From: Cupriavidus necator
Lineage (GTDB): Bacteria > Pseudomonadota > Gammaproteobacteria > Burkholderiales > Burkholderiaceae
Length of the DNA stretch: 64,000 nt
Assembly: GCF_013141915.1 (NCBI RefSeq)
Contig: NZ_SROX01000005.1
Span: 62,001 to 126,000, forward strand
Direction: 5' to 3'
The notes beneath the pieces were generated by a model. It was not told where the DNA came from. It worked only from the letters and a program-made list of their open reading frames with translations, and ran no database searches. Positions 61,231-64,000 of this stretch are shown here, in pieces (within the stretch, counting starts at the first letter, position 1; each line of letters starts with the position of its first letter). Made by a program: the position numbers and the translations under genes.

Positions 61231-62256
61231 CTACTCGGCCGTAATGCCGCCGCGTTGCGCTACGAGCATCCACTTCTTGAGTTCCGAGTCCAGGAAGTCG
61301 CGGAATTCGCCGGGCGGTGTCAAAACCATGTGTGCGCCTTGGTTCTCGATCTGCTTCATCACGGCCGGGTCGGCCGCGACCTTCGTCAGGTCCTTGTTGA
61401 TCTGCTCAACAATCGGCCTTGGTAGTCCGGCCGGACCTAAGAGCCCGTACCAGTTGAGCGACTGGACACCATCGAGTCCGGCCTCCTTGAACGTCATCGC
61501 GTCGGGGAACAACGTCATGCGCTTGGTGTCGGCCACACCGACAACGCGCAAGGCGCCCGAGCGTACATGGGGCAAGGCAGTAACCACGCTGGTCACGCCC
61601 ATTGGCAGGTGGCCTCCGATAATGTCGACCATCATCGGTGCGCCGCCCTTGTACGGTACGCCGACGATCTGCAGCTTGCCCGCCTGCTTGATCATCTCGC
61701 CCGTCAGGCGCGTCTGGCCTTCGGAGTAGCCGACACCCAATTGCTTGTTGCGGGCGGCCGAGAGCACGTCGGACAACGTCTTGTAAGGACCCTTGGCCTG
61801 TACCACCAGCACCGACGGTGAACTCGCGATATTCGTGATGGGTGTAAAGGCCTTGTCCGTGTCGTAGGGCAGGTTCTTCATCAGCACCGGGTTGACAACA
61901 TGCGAGCCGACGACCAGCAGCAGCGTGTGGCCATCCGCGGGCGCACGCGCGACGTAGTTGGAGCCGATCACGCCGTTAGCCCCGCTGCGGTTCTCCACCA
62001 CCACCGACTGGCCCCAAAGCTCCGACAACCGATGTGCCATCAATCGGCCGACGACGTCGGTTCCGCCACCAGCAGAATAGGGCACGATGAGCGTGACCGT
62101 CTTGGACGGGTACTTGGCGGCAGGCGCTTGCGCCCAAGCGCGTCCGCCCGAGATAGAACTCAATGTGATCATCAAAGCCACGCAGAGCAGAGTAGCCAAC
62201 GCCTTGCGTCGCGTCGATTGGACCGCCAGATGGGGAGTATTTGCTGTCGCTGTCAT
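61231..62256 (-). CDS. Bug/TctC-family periplasmic binding protein
   Basis: A 341-residue receptor. A longer N-region precedes the signal core (LATLLCVALMITLSSISGG, ending RAWAQAPA). Blocks are YPSKTVTLIVPYSAGGGTD, VVENRSGANGVIG, PADGHTLLLVVG and GVPYKGGAPMMVD. It is less like the other Bugs here (for example ADGHTLL for ADGYTLL). GGAGAC precedes the ATG at 62256. It lies upstream of the broken isocitrate-lyase-family gene on the same strand and is divergent from a frameshifted LysR gene. The whole unit looks like a decaying catabolic cassette. Confidence 0.88.
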   Translation of the reverse strand: MTATANTPHLAVQSTRRKALATLLCVALMITLSSISGGRAWAQAPAAKYPSKTVTLIVPYSAGGGTDVVGRLMAHRLSELWGQSVVVENRSGANGVIGSNYVARAPADGHTLLLVVGSHVVNPVLMKNLPYDTDKAFTPITNIASSPSVLVVQAKGPYKTLSDVLSAARNKQLGVGYSEGQTRLTGEMIKQAGKLQIVGVPYKGGAPMMVDIIGGHLPMGVTSVVTALPHVRSGALRVVGVADTKRMTLFPDAMTFKEAGLDGVQSLNWYGLLGPAGLPRPIVEQINKDLTKVAADPAVMKQIENQGAHMVLTPPGEFRDFLDSELKKWMLVAQRGGITAE

Positions 62257-62610
62257 CTTTGTCTCCAAGACTGATTGTCGGCAGGCTATGACTTGGCCTG
62301 GTTATCGATAGGTGAAGAACGAACGGATCAGTCCAGACGGGACTCGCCGGCGCAAATCAGCGCTTGGATCTCACTCGGTATGTTTGCGTATTTCACTAAC
62401 GCGCTACGTCGGCCCGGATGACAGGTTCGTCCCAGGCTTGTCGTACGACGCTCGTGCGCTCAGCGCGCGGCAAGGCAATATCGGCTCGGCTGTTTGTGTG
62501 GGTGCGAGCCACACTCCAGCACTTCCTGTAAGAACTGTTCAGCGCTACTCTATCCGTGCCGAACCGCGGCTTGAAGCACTATTTCGACACGCGTTGCGTG
62601 TCCATACGGC
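62257..62610. other. 354-bp divergent promoter region
   Basis: It lies between the starts of the Bug receptor and LysR genes. It should carry both promoters and the LysR site, but I could not pick out a convincing dyad or -35/-10 pair. No gene is visible. Confidence 0.4.
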
Positions 62611-63514
62611 ATGGCACACCACATCGACATTGTTACCTTGCGGCTCTTTATCGCTGTATGCGAGGAGGGCAACATCGCTCGTGCAGCCGATCGCGAGGCC
62701 ATCGTCGCATCGGCGGTCAGTCGGCGCATCGCCGCCGTCGAGGAAGACGTTGGAACGGCCCTTCTTGTCCGGGGCCGGCGGGGTATCAAGCCAACTGCAG
62801 CGGGCGAGACAATGCTGAGGCAGGCTCGTGAGGTGCTTAGGGCCATGGATCGCTTGAGCGCGGAGTTGAGCGACTTCGGCAGCGGCGTGCGCAGTCATGT
62901 TCGCGTGGTTGCGGCGCCCGCCGTGATCGCTGGCAACTTGGCAGAAGACCTCGGCGCCTTCCTTGAGGCGTCGCCCAGCGTCGGTATATCGACGGACGAA
63001 CGGACCAGTCCGGAAGTGGTGCAAGCAGTGCGCGAAGGCGCCGCCGAGGTTGGCATCCTGTGGGGCGCGGTTGACTTGAGCAACTTCGAGGTCGAGCCTT
63101 ACCGACGTGACCACCTGTGCCTTTCTCTGCGTCCCGAACATGCGTTGGCACGCAGAGAGACGGTTCGATTTGAAGAGGTGATCGATCAATTAAGCATCGT
63201 CGTTGCCCCTGGCGGGATGTTGGACACGATGCTTAGGCGGGAAGCGACCCGCCTTTCGCGCACGTTGTCGTACCGCATGGAGGTTTCCAGTCTGGACGTC
63301 GCCATGCGTTTCGTGGCGGCGGGACTGGGCACGGCAGTGTTGCCCCGAGAGGGCGCATTGGGACACAGCAAGGAAACGTTCCCTGGTGTTCGTGCCATTG
63401 TCCGACGACTGGGCTAAAAGGCAGTATGTCATCATCACGCGAAAGGCCCATGGGCAATCAATGGCGACGCGACAGCTAATTGACCACTTGCGAAGCCGGG
63501 CGTCTGCACAATGA
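62611..63514 (+). pseudogene. LysR-family regulator gene with a late frameshift
   Basis: The first frame gives a LysR protein from DIVTLRLFIAVCEEGNIARA and ASAVSRRIAAVEEDVGTALL through an effector domain to AAGLGTAVLPREGALGHSK, then stops at 63417 after 268 residues. The next frame carries the expected C-terminus (FVPLSDDWAKRQYVIITRK, ATRQLIDHLRSRASAQ) to 63514. The sum is about 300 residues, normal for LysR. One extra base near 63375-63390 would explain it. The truncated protein still has its HTH, so partial function or a sequencing error is possible. Confidence 0.65.
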
Positions 63515-63697
63515 GCAGTCGGGGGATTGTTCAATCAGGCCGGTCCAGCCGGTGAGACGAACCGTAGCCCAGACATTGACAGCGCATGAGCATGACTGCT
63601 GCGCTCGACCGCCGCCTTCGGTACCGTTTCTCTCGGCCACATGGCTTGGAAAGTCAGCACCATCGAAGGGTACGCCTGTACACCACCACCGGCGTCA
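63515..63697. other. Short stretch without a recognised gene near the right edge
   Basis: Nothing coding, repeated or regulatory could be supported between the LysR remnant and the stop of the H-NS-like frame. Confidence 0.35.
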
Positions 63698-64000
63698 TCA
63701 GCCCGAGCGCGACGCCGGCAAGCGTCGGGGGGTACTCCGCATGACAAGAGGCGCGGAGTGACCGCATTCTGGGAGAAGCGGTCGTCTGAATGGCTCGGTC
63801 CGGGCGACGTCTTCCGTCCCTTGCTGGCCGAAGGCGGTCGCCCTCAGGCACCGACGCAGAGTGGGTCCGCGAGCTTCCGTAGACGATCCGGAGCGGCCTT
63901 CCGTGTTTCCTGAAAGCGGACGCAGCCAGCCGGGGAGTTCGCCAGTGCCGTCCCAGGCATGGCCAGTGGCGTCTCTGTAGCGGATGGTAGCGACAGCTTG
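63698..64000 (-). CDS. H-NS-family protein, C-terminal part (partial at window edge)
   Basis: Reading leftward from the edge, the frame begins TIRYRDATGHAWDGTGEL and PGWLRPL. This matches the H-NS DNA-binding pattern YRD-x-TG-x-W-x-G-x-G-x-x-P-x-WL at every fixed position, though the usual GRG core is GTG. The frame then runs on for about 70 residues of low-information sequence before its stop, longer than normal for H-NS. The 3' end may therefore be altered. H-NS-like proteins silence AT-rich acquired DNA. The N-terminal oligomerisation part is outside the window. Confidence 0.45.
   Translation of the reverse strand, partial: QAVATIRYRDATGHAWDGTGELPGWLRPLSGNTEGRSGSSTEARGPTLRRCLRATAFGQQGTEDVARTEPFRRPLLPECGHSAPLVMRSTPRRLPASRSG

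Noticed and set aside
61070..61273. Minus-strand frame (LVRPPNAEVREFIAVSALQD) overlapping the end of the Bug gene
   Set aside because: It faintly resembles the C-terminus of a LysR-type regulator, but it is short, overlaps an intact gene and lacks any start context; not strong enough to list.
1..64000. tRNA, rRNA, CRISPR arrays and intact insertion sequences
   Set aside because: None recognised on either strand; no cloverleaf with CCA-like end, no repeat-spacer pattern and no transposase frame with motifs.

Overview
The window is GC-rich, densely coded DNA from a beta-proteobacterium of the Burkholderiales. Cupriavidus or a close relative is the best guess. This rests on codon use, on several Bug/TctC-type periplasmic binding protein genes scattered singly beside catabolic genes, on many LysR/IclR regulators, and on a CqsA-type autoinducer synthase with its sensor kinase. 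No rRNA, tRNA, CRISPR array or intact insertion sequence was recognised. The genus is inferred from reading alone.

Layout. 1-4.4 kb: a molybdenum hydroxylase pair (Tat-exported large subunit cut by the window edge, plus 2Fe-2S subunit), a sensor-like remnant, a membrane protein and an MscS channel. 4.7-8.3 kb: a Bug receptor with two AtuA-type (DUF1446) genes and an IclR regulator. 8.3-12.4 kb: a GlxA-type regulator divergent from an MFS exporter, cupin and AhpD-like protein, then a TetR regulator. 12.4-17.2 kb: a catabolic run of TauD-type dioxygenase, Bug, TauE-type permease, amidase and SnoaL-like protein, ending in a collapsed Bug copy. 17.5-23.1 kb: an orphan CapV-like patatin phospholipase, a pseudo-receiver, an Sfp-type phosphopantetheinyl transferase and a 1031-residue adenylation-carrier-thioesterase synthetase with an acetoacetyl-CoA-synthetase-like front end. 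23.2-28.6 kb: LysR and drug exporter, an SDR lacking its catalytic lysine, a quinone oxidoreductase and a PheC-like binding protein. 28.7-36.4 kb: a di-haem lipoprotein, an ECF sigma/SDR/glycosidase operon with overlapping genes, a bicovalent-flavin oxidase and two broken genes. 36.6-40.5 kb: a CoA-transferase and the CqsA/LqsS-like quorum-sensing pair. 41.2-46.7 kb: a sulfatase-cupin-MFS-hydrolase cluster facing a LysR gene. 46.8-55.1 kb: acyl-CoA dehydrogenase, two Bugs, IclR, CoA-transferase, argininosuccinate-lyase-like enzyme and LysR.

The last 9 kb (55.1-64 kb) differs: longer gaps, a small gene behind a textbook SOS box, a 63-residue double-glycine peptide, a P-loop fragment, an isocitrate-lyase-family gene with an in-frame amber stop, a LysR with a late frameshift and the end of an H-NS-like gene. 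It reads like an eroding accessory region.

The parts most worth attention are the synthetase/PPTase/pseudo-receiver locus, the hydroxyketone-type signalling pair, the SOS-box gene, the double-glycine peptide and the CapV-like phospholipase without a cyclase. Several inverted repeats sit between regulators and their likely targets and are listed as candidate operators.
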